A stretch of DNA of 64,000 nt from SB25 sp029560875 (GTDB taxonomy: Bacteria; Bacteroidota; Bacteroidia; Bacteroidales; Tenuifilaceae), in contig DAOOPM010000013.1 in assembly GCA_035388225.1 (NCBI GenBank), positions 30,385 to 94,384 of the forward strand. The letters are read 5' to 3'. The first letter of the stretch is position 1, and every line of letters starts with the position of its first letter. The notes beneath the pieces were generated by a model, which did no database searches, was not told the origin of the DNA, and worked only from the letters and a program-made list of their open reading frames with translations. Position numbers and translations under genes: made by a program. Shown piece after piece: positions 53,001-62,097 of this stretch.

Positions 53001-53756
53001 ATGAACGCTATTTTAAACCATCGCTCCATAAGGAAGTATAAGAGCGATCCCATTGAAGAAGACCTGCTTAACGATATTCTATATGCAGGAACACGTGCAT
53101 CAACCACTGGCAATATGCAAGTTTACAGCATTATTGTTACCAAAAGTCAGGAGATTAAACAGCAATTAGTCCCTTGCCATTTCAATCAAGCAATGGTTAC
53201 GCAGGCACCAGTTGTACTTACTTTCTGTGCCGATTTCAATCGTTTTAATAAATGGTGTGCCCAAAGAAATGCGAAGCCTGGCTACGATAACTTTTTATCG
53301 TTTTTTACTGGTGCAATTGATGCCATTTTGGCTGCTCAGAATGTATGTATTGCTGCAGAGGAAAATGGACTTGGAATATGCTATCTAGGAACTACAACAT
53401 ATACAGCCGCTAAAATTATTGAGGTTTTAAAATTACCCAAAGGTGTTGTTCCTGTTACTACAGTTGTATTAGGATATCCCGATGAAACTCCTGAGTTAAC
53501 TGACCGCCTACCCCTTGCAAGCATACTTCACCAGGAAATTTATCAGGATTATTCCGAGGGCGATATCGACCAAATTTATCAGCATAAAGAGTCCTTACCG
53601 CTTACAAAAAAACTTCTGGAGGAAAATCAAAAGGAAACTCTTGCACAAATTTTTACTGATAAGCGCTACACATTAAAGGATAATGTGGCTTTCTCCAAAA
53701 CTTTACTTAGCGTTTTGGAACAGCAAGGCTTTATGAATAACGACAGAAAAGAGTAG
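53001..53756 (+). CDS. NfsA/Frp-like nitroreductase
   Basis: A 251-residue flavin oxidoreductase. NHRSIRKYKSDPI with its FMN-contacting Arg/Ser residues opens the protein. AGTRASTTGNMQVYSI, GAIDAILAAQNVCIAAEENGLGICYLGTT and VVLGYPDETPELTDRLPLASILHQEIY follow, matching the NfsA/Frp group. It reduces nitro or quinone compounds with NAD(P)H; the physiological substrate is unknown. The ATG at 53001 is preferred because an in-frame ATG at 52959 overlaps promoter-like sequence and adds a non-conserved stretch. Confidence 0.87.
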   Translation: MNAILNHRSIRKYKSDPIEEDLLNDILYAGTRASTTGNMQVYSIIVTKSQEIKQQLVPCHFNQAMVTQAPVVLTFCADFNRFNKWCAQRNAKPGYDNFLSFFTGAIDAILAAQNVCIAAEENGLGICYLGTTTYTAAKIIEVLKLPKGVVPVTTVVLGYPDETPELTDRLPLASILHQEIYQDYSEGDIDQIYQHKESLPLTKKLLEENQKETLAQIFTDKRYTLKDNVAFSKTLLSVLEQQGFMNNDRKE

Positions 53757-53780
53757 GTTAATAAGTTGATATATAATTAG

Positions 53781-53806
53781 AAAAGGCTGCAACTTGCAGC
53801 CTTTTT
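53781..53806 (+). terminator. Intrinsic terminator after the nitroreductase gene
   Basis: AAAAGGCTGCAA pairs with TTGCAGCCTTTT, followed by further Ts. Confidence 0.88.
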
Positions 53807-53914
53807 CTTTTACCCATAATATTTGTTAAACAGGAGCATCTTTTGCTGTTATTGAAATAACAGTAATTGAATAAGGGTTATCTTTGCAGAATAATTTATC
53901 ACAAACATAAAAAT

Positions 53915-55801
53915 ATGATTACCAGCAATCCTACCCTTAAACTTTTAATGATTGATGCAGCAAGCGGATTCTACAAGGTGCAACGCTATAACGTGGGCGA
54001 TTTCTTTGGCCCAGTAGATTTAGGAATTCATCTTGCACATAAGTACAACAGTTTAAACGTTGGGGTTGGTTTATTGGCTGGTTCAATATTTCCTGGTTCA
54101 AATAGGTTAATTGTGAATGGTATTTCGCCCAGCTGGCATGGTTTTTTTATTTCATCGATGGGTGGCGCAGGTTTAGTTTTCGACAATTTAGGTATAAACA
54201 TGTTCTCTATAGTTGGCAAAACACCAACACCGTCAATACTATATCTAAACCGTATTCACGGCGAGGAAATTGAGGTAGAATTAATTCCTGTCAAACAAAA
54301 TACTGTTTGGAGTCAGGGGCGTGGTGGAGTATACTCAATGATGCAGCACACATTGGATTTGTTAGGTAGCAGGTATGAAAACGACCCACGGATTCTTGCC
54401 GCTGGCCCTGCATCGCTCCATACCGATTTTGGCGCAATTGCTTCAGCTCCTATCAAAAAAGGCGAGGTTACTTTTGTTGATACTTGGGCTGGCCGTGGCG
54501 GATTTGGCACAAAAATGGTTCAACAGCACGGAATTGTATCCATTATTTACGGTGGTACTTATGTTGATGATGATTTTCGCGACAGGTCAGTTGCCGATAG
54601 TTGGTTTGAGGATAGATACCAGAAACGTTTGGCTGCAAAGGATATGGAGGCTACTACAAAATATCGCTTCGACCCAAAATTTGAAACTGGTGGAACATTT
54701 GGCGTAAACTACGCCACGTTAAAAGGCGATACAATGGCCTTCAACTACCGTACTATTTATATGACCGAGGAAGAACGCCTTAAAATACATAAGGATTTTA
54801 TTGTTGACCATTACCTTAAGCAGTTCAACGAGGAAACAATTAAAACAAAACAGCAGAAAACTTGTGGCGAGCCATGCAGTGCTGTTTGTAAAAAAATGCA
54901 AGGCGAGTTTAAAAAGGATTACGAGCCTTACCAAACAATGGGGCCTCTTTGTGGAATTTTTGACCAGCGTGCTGCTGAGAAAATTAACCACTATGCTGAT
55001 ATGCTTGGATTTGATGCAATTTCGATTGGTGGTGTTTTATCGTGGTTAATGGACTGTGTAGTTGAAGGGTTGATTAAACCCGAGGAACTAGGTATCACCG
55101 GTACTCCAATCTTTAATCCTGATGGATTTAAAGTGGTTGAAGATTCAATGCATAATGCCAATATAGGCATTGCGTTAATGGATCAAATGGTTAATCCTAA
55201 AGGAGTATTCCATATGAAGGAGGGTGCCAGAAAACTTGCTCGCCACTTTGCCCGCAGAAAAGGAACTGCCGTGCTCGACAAGTTTGTGTATGTTGGTTTT
55301 GCCCGCTCAGGTTGGACAGTTCCCAATCAGTACTGGACACCTGGCGTCCTTTCACCAATGGCCATTATGGGTAAATACTATATGTACTACGGAAAGGATT
55401 TTGTACCACCCCGTCAGCTTGGCCGCGAGAATGCAAAACGAATGCTGCTTGAGTTGGTGATGGATAATTTGGGAATGTGCCGATTCCATAGAGCTTGGGC
55501 GGAAGATATACTGCCAGAGGTAATAGAATCGCTTTACGGTTTAAGGGATAAATTCCAGCGTTCGTTACTACTTACTGCCAGCCGAATTAATAGTCGGAAT
55601 GCCTCAATTTTCTGGGAAAGCGAACGCAACATCGATTATGTTTTCACCTTCCTAAAAAAGAAAAAAGAGGTTGATGGTGTAAATAATCCAGAATTGGACA
55701 AGTGGATATCGGCATTTGAAACTGACAAGAGAGCTGCTGCGCTAGATTTTTGGTACGAATTACACAAAGGAATTCACGAATCGTTATTAGAATTTCATTA
55801 A
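53915..55801 (+). CDS. Aldehyde:ferredoxin oxidoreductase-family (tungsten-pterin) enzyme
   Basis: A 628-residue protein with the AOR layout. The N-terminal half carries pterin-binding segments (LAGSIFPGSNRLIVNG, SSMGGAGLVFDNLGINMFSIVG, GPASLHTDFGAIASAPIK, TWAGRGGFGTKMVQQHG). The iron-sulfur ligands are C317, C321 and C325 (CX3CX3C) and a late Cys at 522 in NLGMCRFHRAW. Classic AOR has CX2CX3C, so the spacing is unusual. These enzymes oxidise aldehydes or related compounds with ferredoxin, using bis-tungstopterin. No cofactor genes lie nearby. The ATG at 53915 is chosen because the in-frame upstream start at 53867 would span a TATCTTTG promoter-like element. Confidence 0.88.
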   Translation: MITSNPTLKLLMIDAASGFYKVQRYNVGDFFGPVDLGIHLAHKYNSLNVGVGLLAGSIFPGSNRLIVNGISPSWHGFFISSMGGAGLVFDNLGINMFSIVGKTPTPSILYLNRIHGEEIEVELIPVKQNTVWSQGRGGVYSMMQHTLDLLGSRYENDPRILAAGPASLHTDFGAIASAPIKKGEVTFVDTWAGRGGFGTKMVQQHGIVSIIYGGTYVDDDFRDRSVADSWFEDRYQKRLAAKDMEATTKYRFDPKFETGGTFGVNYATLKGDTMAFNYRTIYMTEEERLKIHKDFIVDHYLKQFNEETIKTKQQKTCGEPCSAVCKKMQGEFKKDYEPYQTMGPLCGIFDQRAAEKINHYADMLGFDAISIGGVLSWLMDCVVEGLIKPEELGITGTPIFNPDGFKVVEDSMHNANIGIALMDQMVNPKGVFHMKEGARKLARHFARRKGTAVLDKFVYVGFARSGWTVPNQYWTPGVLSPMAIMGKYYMYYGKDFVPPRQLGRENAKRMLLELVMDNLGMCRFHRAWAEDILPEVIESLYGLRDKFQRSLLLTASRINSRNASIFWESERNIDYVFTFLKKKKEVDGVNNPELDKWISAFETDKRAAALDFWYELHKGIHESLLEFH

Positions 55802-55825
55802 TTTTGGATCTAAATAATTTAAAAG

Positions 55826-56206
55826 ATGAAAATAGTAAAACGGATTCTCATTGTATTAATTCTTTTAATAGTAGGTTTCTTCGCTCTATTATACTGGGGA
55901 ACCTATGAAAAGGGAGTGATGGCAGGAAAAATTCTTAGGATTAGTGAGAAAGGCTATGTGTTTAAAACATACGAGGCAAAACTCAGCATTGAATCGTTTG
56001 GAGCGTTGAAAGGCACAAGTCCTATTGCTGAAACTTTCGATTTTTCTGTGTCAACCAAGCAAGATTCCATAGTTAAACAATTGCAGGAAGTTGCTTTAAC
56101 AGGAGAGCGAGTAAATATTCATTACATAAAAAGGTATATCCGAGTTCCTTGGCGAGGGAGTACTAAATACTTTGCAGTCGAAGTGGAACGTGTGAAACGG
56201 AAATAG
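55826..56206 (+). CDS. Small membrane-anchored protein, function unknown
   Basis: A 126-residue protein with one N-terminal membrane segment (RILIVLILLIVGFFALLYWG). A compact periplasmic domain follows: GVMAGKILRISEKGYVFKTYEAKLSI, then FDFSVSTKQDSIVKQLQEVALTGERVNIHY and the end IRVPWRGSTKYFAVEVERV. I recall Bacteroidota relatives listed as 6-phosphogluconate dehydrogenase, but it is far too short and has no Rossmann motif, so that name should not be used. It starts 24 nt after the AOR-family gene, so co-transcription is likely. Confidence 0.8.
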   Translation: MKIVKRILIVLILLIVGFFALLYWGTYEKGVMAGKILRISEKGYVFKTYEAKLSIESFGALKGTSPIAETFDFSVSTKQDSIVKQLQEVALTGERVNIHYIKRYIRVPWRGSTKYFAVEVERVKRK

Positions 56207-56210
56207 CAGA

Positions 56211-56234
56211 AAAGGCAGCCAACAGGCTGCCTTT
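56211..56234. terminator. Bidirectional terminator
   Basis: AAAGGCAGCC pairs with GGCTGCCTTT around AACA, between the convergent small membrane protein and RRM genes. Confidence 0.88.
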
Positions 56235-56253
56235 AGTATCGCACAAACTATTT

Positions 56254-56676
56254 CTAGTGTTCTCTTCTTCCGCCACCGGTACGACGTTCGCCGCCAAAAC
56301 CACCACGACGCTCGCCACCACGATCACCGCCGCCACGGCTATCGCGATCGAATCCACCACGGCCACCGCCACGGTTGAAACCACCACCACCGCTACGTTC
56401 ACGGTTAAAACCGCCACCTCCACGAGGTTTATCGGTTTTAGGTTTAGCCTCAGTTACACTGATAACTTTACCATCATACTCAGCACCTGTAAGCTCTTCA
56501 ATAGCTTTTTTAGCTTCGTCATCGTTATCCATTTCAACGAATCCGAAACCTCTAGAACGCCCAGTTTCCCTGTCGGTAATTACCTTGGCGGATTTAATCG
56601 CGCCATACTCTTCGAAAAGTTGCCTTAGGTCATCGTCGCTGATTCTGTAACTCAGACCTGACACGTAAATGTTCAT
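56254..56676 (-). CDS. RRM-domain RNA-binding protein with glycine/arginine-rich tail
   Basis: A 140-residue protein. Residues 1-80 are one RNA recognition motif with RNP2 (IYVSGLSY) and RNP1 (RGFGFVEM) aromatic residues intact. The tail is an RGG-like Gly/Arg/Asp-rich region of about 50 residues. Cyanobacteria and Bacteroidota use such proteins as cold-shock-type RNA chaperones. The message has a 5' UTR of about 115 nt behind a GTG-N19-TACCTTTG promoter, which leaves room for RNA-level control. Confidence 0.93.
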   Translation of the reverse strand: MNIYVSGLSYRISDDDLRQLFEEYGAIKSAKVITDRETGRSRGFGFVEMDNDDEAKKAIEELTGAEYDGKVISVTEAKPKTDKPRGGGGFNRERSGGGGFNRGGGRGGFDRDSRGGGDRGGERRGGFGGERRTGGGRREH

Positions 56677-56798
56677 AAATTAAATTAAATTAGATGATTG
56701 ATTTTTTCGAGCCCTAAGTCAATAACTTCTATCTTTTAGTCGGGAAAAACTGTGATGACAGAAAGCGTTTTCGTTGCTGCTTATTTCTCAAATTTGTG

Positions 56799-56828
56799 CA
56801 AAGGTACGTCTTATTTTCGGATAAACAC
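56799..56828 (-). promoter_or_regulatory. Promoter of the RRM gene
   Basis: On the minus strand TACCTTTG (plus coordinates 56799-56806) with GTG at the -33 position (56826-56828) after a 19-nt spacer. Confidence 0.6.
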
Positions 56829-56869
56829 CATCCAATAAAATAAATCTTATAAAAAACCAATATAATAAA

Positions 56870-56897
56870 AAAGGGTTATCCGAACGGACAACCCTTT
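56870..56897 (-). terminator. Intrinsic terminator after the POT transporter gene
   Basis: AAAGGGTT-A-TCCG pairs with CGGA-C-AACCCTTT with one mismatch, followed on the minus strand by a T-rich run. Confidence 0.85.
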
Positions 56898-56915
56898 CTA
56901 AGAATTGTTATATAA

Positions 56916-58472
56916 TTATCTAGCAACTCGCTCTAACCATTTAACCATTAGAAGCATAACTATCATTGAAGCTGCAGTTGCACCCACGAATACCAACCAG
57001 CATGCCCAAATAGGAACAGTTGTGTATAGGATACCTCCAATAAATAGAAGCGAATTACCAATTGCAGTAGCAGCTAACCAGCATCCTTGCATTACACCTT
57101 GTAGGTGAGGAGGTGCAACTTTTGAAACAAAAGAAATTCCAAGAGGAGAAATAAATAACTCCGCTACTGTCAAAATAAAGTATAGTCCAACCATTACCCA
57201 TGGAGTAACTTGCATTGCTGAAATATCGTTAGCACTCATCGATGCCAATGATTCTTTTGCAGGTAGTGCTAAAGAAAACAACATTAAGAATATATATGCT
57301 AATGAAGCAATACCCATACCAATAGCAATCTTCATAGGCGTTGAAGGCTCTTTACCGCGTCTTTTTAGACTTCCAAATAGCCACATAATAAGTGGAGTAA
57401 GTGTTACCACAAAGAATGGGTTAACCGCTTGAAAAATCTCAGCACCCTTAATTCTCGTGAAACCAAGATTAATATCAATAACATCGAGGTTTACATAATC
57501 CCTAGCAAAATATGTAAGAGAGTAACCATTTTGGTGGAATGAAAGCCAGAAAAAGATAACAACACCAAACACAGCAAATAAAGCATAAATGCGTTGTTTG
57601 ATTTCGCTAGCACTCATCATAATTTCTTCCTTGCTTATTGCATTACCCGCTTTAGAATTAACTTTTTGGGCAGGGTCAGGAAATTTGCTTTTATTGGTTA
57701 AGTAAATAACCAACGAAATTCCCATAGCCACGATTGCTGCCATGAATGCATACTGGAAACCACGATTGAATACATCAAGATAGTTGTTGACAAAAGTGGT
57801 AAGGTCAATGCTTGCGGGGGCATTAATATATGCTTTGTTCGCATACTCGGTTAAACGAGTTAGTGATTCTGCAGGCATTGCATCGCCTTGCTTAAGATAT
57901 TGATGGCATAATTCAGGTAGACCAGCATTGTAATCAAAGTTGTTAACCTTTAACCACCAGTTTCTTACACCTATTGCTATCCAAGGAGCAAAGAAACCTC
58001 CAACATTGATAAACATATAGAATATCTGGAAACCTGCGTCACGTCTATCAGAATACTCATTATTATCATACATTTGTCCTACAATAGCTTGTAGGTTCCC
58101 TTTGAATAAACCATTTCCAAAGGCAATAACCAATAATCCAAAACAGGTTAAAGCTAGGTATAGACCCATACTTGGAACTGGTGTTGGGGTTGGTATGGCA
58201 ATAATTAAGTACCCAACGGCCATCATAATAAGACCAATAAGAATAGTTCCTTTGTATCTTTTTGTCCTATCAGCAATTAATCCACCAACCAATGCTAGCA
58301 GGTAGATTGATGCATAGAATGCTGAATAAACATAGCCTGTAGTGGTTTCGGACAAACCAAACTTAGCTGATATGAATAGCGTAAGAATCGCCATCATAAT
58401 GTAGAATCCGAAACGTTCTCCCATATTAGAAAGAGCCGCGCCAAGCAATCCTTTAGGATGATTTTTAAACAT
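56916..58472 (-). CDS. POT/PTR-family proton-coupled oligopeptide transporter
   Basis: A 518-residue MFS transporter with about 14 helices. POT signatures are present: the N-terminal NMGERFGFYIM, GGLIADRTKRYKG, the second POT motif region FYMFINVGGFFAPWI, and the C-terminal VAELFISPLGISFVSKVAPPHLQGVMQG. In the usual proton-coupling motif ExxERF the first Glu is Asn here (N-M-G-E-R-F). The enzyme imports di- and tripeptides with protons. It is divergent from nnrE-nnrD. Confidence 0.92.
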   Translation of the reverse strand: MFKNHPKGLLGAALSNMGERFGFYIMMAILTLFISAKFGLSETTTGYVYSAFYASIYLLALVGGLIADRTKRYKGTILIGLIMMAVGYLIIAIPTPTPVPSMGLYLALTCFGLLVIAFGNGLFKGNLQAIVGQMYDNNEYSDRRDAGFQIFYMFINVGGFFAPWIAIGVRNWWLKVNNFDYNAGLPELCHQYLKQGDAMPAESLTRLTEYANKAYINAPASIDLTTFVNNYLDVFNRGFQYAFMAAIVAMGISLVIYLTNKSKFPDPAQKVNSKAGNAISKEEIMMSASEIKQRIYALFAVFGVVIFFWLSFHQNGYSLTYFARDYVNLDVIDINLGFTRIKGAEIFQAVNPFFVVTLTPLIMWLFGSLKRRGKEPSTPMKIAIGMGIASLAYIFLMLFSLALPAKESLASMSANDISAMQVTPWVMVGLYFILTVAELFISPLGISFVSKVAPPHLQGVMQGCWLAATAIGNSLLFIGGILYTTVPIWACWLVFVGATAASMIVMLLMVKWLERVAR

Positions 58473-58732
58473 AGATTAATTGTTATTTGGTTAATAATTA
58501 TTTCATTTTATTCAGAATTGGACAAAAATACTCCATTTTGGTTTATGTACAACTGTTAAAATAATGTTGTAAAATCATTTTCTTCATGTAACCTAATACG
58601 CATCAATTTATAAATCAATAAAGTAAATTTAGTAATAAAACAAAAAAAACATCTATATAACCTACCAAATAATTATCAGGTTTATTCGTTTTTAGCGTAT
58701 TTTTGGTATTGTATTTCATTGATTTGACTTTG

Positions 58733-60241
58733 ATGAAAATTTTCAGTTCCGAACAGATTCGAGATATTGATTCTTACACCATAGCCAACGAGCCGATTGC
58801 CTCTGTTGATTTAATGGAGCGTGCTTCCAATGCAATATTTGAATGGATGGCTCAGAATTTATCTTCCACCAAAAGATTTATTTTTATCTGTGGTCCAGGC
58901 AATAATGGTGGCGATGGTTTGGCTGTTGCCCGTATGATTTATTTTGCAGGGTTTAACGCCTCTGTTTACTATGTTGATTCAACATCATACTCATCCGATT
59001 TTACAATCAATCTTAATAGGCTGAAAAAAACTAACATCGATTTAAAGATAATTATAGGAGAATCGGACTTTCCATTATTAAGCCATAATGATATTATTGT
59101 CGATGCACTTTATGGTTCAGGATTGAGTCGCCCTATCGATGGCTTAATGGCAAAACTTGTCCAACATATAAATCAATCCGGTTTAGATGTGGTATCAATA
59201 GATATTCCATCTGGATTATTTAGCAACGAAAATCCATATCCAAATAATAATACTATTGTAAAAGCTAAGGTTTGTTTGACTCTTCAATTCCCTAAATTGA
59301 GTTTTCTTTTTGCAGAAAATGAGCAGTATGTAGGGCGTTGGATTGTATTACCAATTGGGCTTCATCCTAGAGTTATTGAGGAAAAGTCTACTCAGTTTTT
59401 TTATTTAGGAAGTGATGATATAAAGACCATCCTTAGGCCTAGACCCACTTTCGCTCATAAAGGAACCTATGGCCATTGTTTAATTGTTGCTGGAAGTTAT
59501 GGAATGATAGGTGCAGCAGCACTTTGTACAAAGGCCGTGGTGAGTTCAGGTTCAGGACTGGTAACTGCGCACATCCCCAAATGCGGATATGATGCGTTAC
59601 AGCAACTCGTTCCTATAGCTATGTGTAAGGTTGATTCGAACGAGTATTTCATTACAGATGTTTCAGAATTAGATAGGTACAATTCAATATGTATTGGTCC
59701 GGGCCTGGGAACAAATCCAACAACTGTTACCATGCTAGAGGAAATAATCAGCAGAGCAAAATCTTCCTTAATTATTGATGCCGATGCGTTGAATATCATA
59801 TCTCAAAACAAGGGGTTGCTCTCTGCTTTACCCGAAAGCACAATTATTACACCACACCCAGGCGAATTCGATAGACTATTTGGAAAATCCACTTGTGGAC
59901 TAGAAAGAATGAAAAAGGCCATTGAGGCTGCAAGAATGTATAAACTGATAGTTGTGCTAAAAGGTGCTCATACCCAAATTGTCAACTCTTATGGATGCGT
60001 GTACTTTAACTCCACCGGAAATGCAGGTATGGCAACAGGAGGCAGTGGCGATGTTTTAACTGGCGTTATTGGTGGGCTTCTGGCTCAAGGTTACACACCA
60101 TTGAATGCTGCTAAAATGGGTGTTTACATTCATGGAGTAGCTGGCGATATAGCTAAAATTAACTTTGGAGAAACATCGTTAAGCGCCCAAAACATAGCAG
60201 AATCATTATCTTTAGCATTTAAATATTTCGAGCAAGAATAA
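58733..60241 (+). CDS. nnrD: Bifunctional NAD(P)H-hydrate epimerase / ADP-dependent NAD(P)H-hydrate dehydratase
   Basis: A 502-residue repair enzyme. The epimerase half is about 1-215 (SSEQIRDIDSYT, CGPGNNGGDGLAVARM, VDALYGSGLSRPI) and the dehydratase half about 225-500 (HKGTYGHCLIVAGSYGMIGAA, IGPGLGTNP, ITPHPGEFDRL, and NAGMATGGSGDVLTGVIGG). It restores NAD(P)H from its hydrates. The ATG at 58733 is chosen because a TATTTTTG promoter element (58698-58705) covers the alternative start at 58703. Confidence 0.94.
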   Translation: MKIFSSEQIRDIDSYTIANEPIASVDLMERASNAIFEWMAQNLSSTKRFIFICGPGNNGGDGLAVARMIYFAGFNASVYYVDSTSYSSDFTINLNRLKKTNIDLKIIIGESDFPLLSHNDIIVDALYGSGLSRPIDGLMAKLVQHINQSGLDVVSIDIPSGLFSNENPYPNNNTIVKAKVCLTLQFPKLSFLFAENEQYVGRWIVLPIGLHPRVIEEKSTQFFYLGSDDIKTILRPRPTFAHKGTYGHCLIVAGSYGMIGAAALCTKAVVSSGSGLVTAHIPKCGYDALQQLVPIAMCKVDSNEYFITDVSELDRYNSICIGPGLGTNPTTVTMLEEIISRAKSSLIIDADALNIISQNKGLLSALPESTIITPHPGEFDRLFGKSTCGLERMKKAIEAARMYKLIVVLKGAHTQIVNSYGCVYFNSTGNAGMATGGSGDVLTGVIGGLLAQGYTPLNAAKMGVYIHGVAGDIAKINFGETSLSAQNIAESLSLAFKYFEQE

Positions 60242-60253
60242 AAATCAATGTAT

Positions 60254-61357
60254 ATGAAGCTAACTAACTTTGCAATAATTATAATGGCAACGGCTTTTGT
60301 TGCTTGCAACAACAAAACCATCCAGGTATCACCTTTACATAATTCAACTTATGTGTCAAATGGTATTGTTTATAGTTTACCTAGAACGGTTGTAGTTATA
60401 AAAGTTGATGTTGCAAAGACCGTCATCAACCCTGGACCCTATGCTGCCTATGCTCAGAAGTTTTTGGGCATTTCGAATGCTGCAACTCAAGAAAAGGAAG
60501 AGTATAGCGTTGTTTCAATTAGTATTGATGGAAAATCTGAATCGGATCCAACAGCATTATACTCCGCGTTTTTGGGCGATAAATCCGTATGCGACTTTTT
60601 TCAAGTAATTAATTCAGGAATAGTTATTCCTGCTGGCGACTTTAAAACAATTTCATCTATGAAGACTAATTTATCAAAAGAAAATTATAGCAATGTCGAG
60701 TTTAAGGATTTGTCGCCAACCCCTTTTATTGCAGAAGAGAAGAGCACGTTTTACTCAAAGGTTCAACGCGATAGCAGTTTTATCAGGGTTCCTGTTCAAA
60801 AAAGTATGATTATTGAGCGAAACAATGAGGAGAAAGCCAAGGAGGCATCGGACTTTATATTTTCGTTACGCAAAAAGCGTATGGAGTTTATGACTATCGA
60901 TGTTGATAATCCTTTCGATGGAGAGGCCTTGAAATTGATGTTTGCTGAGATTAACAGGTTAGAGGATGAGTATTTATCATTATTTATTGGCAAATTACAT
61001 ACTGAGACCATCTCAAAAACTATCCTTTATACACCTTCAAAACCTGAGGGAGAGTCGAGTATTGCCTTCCGCTACTCATTGTCAAAAGGAATTGTGGCTT
61101 CAAATGATTTATCGGGGAATCCAATCCTAATTGAGATAGAACCTGAGGAAATTCCTGAATCGTACAGTGGTTTTTTCAGTGCATCAGCAATAAATGCGGA
61201 CAAGAACAAGTTCGACCAGATATATTACCGAATACCAATCAATGCTTTGGTGAAAATTTCCGATGGAAAAAACGAATTAGCCAGTAAGCGATTACTGATT
61301 TACCAGTATGGTCCTACTGCTAAGTTACCTATTAAGCACCTTTTAATTAAAAACTAG
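60254..61357 (+). CDS. DUF4831-family lipoprotein
   Basis: A 367-residue exported protein. The lipobox ATAFVAC gives a lipidated Cys near residue 18. VSNGIVYSLPRTVVVIKVDV, NPGPYAAYAQKFLGI and the C-terminal GLxxRIPINALVKIS-like segment (YYRIPINALVKISDG) match DUF4831, a Bacteroidota family without assigned function. The reading frame also has an ATG six bases upstream (60248). It sits 12 nt after nnrD, so co-transcription is likely. Its stop shares a CTAG with the convergent thioredoxin-like gene. Confidence 0.88.
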   Translation: MKLTNFAIIIMATAFVACNNKTIQVSPLHNSTYVSNGIVYSLPRTVVVIKVDVAKTVINPGPYAAYAQKFLGISNAATQEKEEYSVVSISIDGKSESDPTALYSAFLGDKSVCDFFQVINSGIVIPAGDFKTISSMKTNLSKENYSNVEFKDLSPTPFIAEEKSTFYSKVQRDSSFIRVPVQKSMIIERNNEEKAKEASDFIFSLRKKRMEFMTIDVDNPFDGEALKLMFAEINRLEDEYLSLFIGKLHTETISKTILYTPSKPEGESSIAFRYSLSKGIVASNDLSGNPILIEIEPEEIPESYSGFFSASAINADKNKFDQIYYRIPINALVKISDGKNELASKRLLIYQYGPTAKLPIKHLLIKN

Positions 61358-61893
61358 TCTTTTTTAGGGAGTTTACTAACAAACTTCGCCTGAAAAACAT
61401 CCCATTTTTCCGTTTTGTATTTATCCTCGCTGATAAAAACAATAATTGGCTCAAACTGCTCTGGAGTTAAATAACCGGCCAAAAATGTTATTGGGGTATT
61501 TGTAGAATCAAGAAAAGCAACCGATGGGTACGATAATTTGCCCTGTAATAGAGCTATGGCAAAATCGTGAGTTGAACGTTGACCTTGATTTCTATTTTTG
61601 TATACTTGACCTTTATAGGTTATCTCCTTTGTGCCCTCAGCGTTAAACTTTACAGGGTAAAAATTCTCGGATAGATATTTTGCAATGTATGGATTACTGA
61701 AAGTGTTTTTATCCATTGTTTTACACCAACCGCACCAATCTGTATAAATATCTATGAAAATTTTCTTCGGTTGCTTCGCGTTTAACTCCAACGCTTCCTC
61801 CAATGTGTACCACTTAATCGATGATATTTCCTGAGCATTAACCGCAGTGGTTAATGATATGAAAGTAATTAGTAGCAAAGTAACTTTTTTCAT
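61354..61893 (-). CDS. Secreted thioredoxin-fold protein with CGWC active site
   Basis: A 179-residue protein with a signal peptide (to NAQ at 21). The thioredoxin-fold segment KKIFIDIYTDWCGWCKTMDK has redox Cys 54 and 57. The remainder has PSVAFLDSTNTPITFLAGYLTPEQF with a cis-Pro-like PS. This is the DsbD-gamma/thioredoxin_7 type found in Bacteroidota, probably acting as a periplasmic disulfide reductase. It overlaps the convergent DUF4831 gene by 4 nt. Confidence 0.9.
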   Translation of the reverse strand: MKKVTLLLITFISLTTAVNAQEISSIKWYTLEEALELNAKQPKKIFIDIYTDWCGWCKTMDKNTFSNPYIAKYLSENFYPVKFNAEGTKEITYKGQVYKNRNQGQRSTHDFAIALLQGKLSYPSVAFLDSTNTPITFLAGYLTPEQFEPIIVFISEDKYKTEKWDVFQAKFVSKLPKKD

Positions 61894-62097
61894 AATTGTA
61901 ATTTATTGATTGGCAAATGTAATTATAAATATAAATTTTTATAGAATAGACAAAAGTTATTCCAAATAGTTCAACATAGCGTTAACCTGTATTTTGTCAT
62001 TTTAACACTATCAACACATATTAATTTGGGTAGATTAAAAATTGTAGGTAATTTTATTGGCACTAAAAACGAAATAATATCATTAAATAAATTTACT

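Noticed and set aside
56163..56650. Overlapping Thr/Ala-, Val- and Pro-rich ORFs opposite the RRM gene
   Set aside because: They are shadows of the glycine-rich RGG tail read in other frames; no homology and extreme composition.
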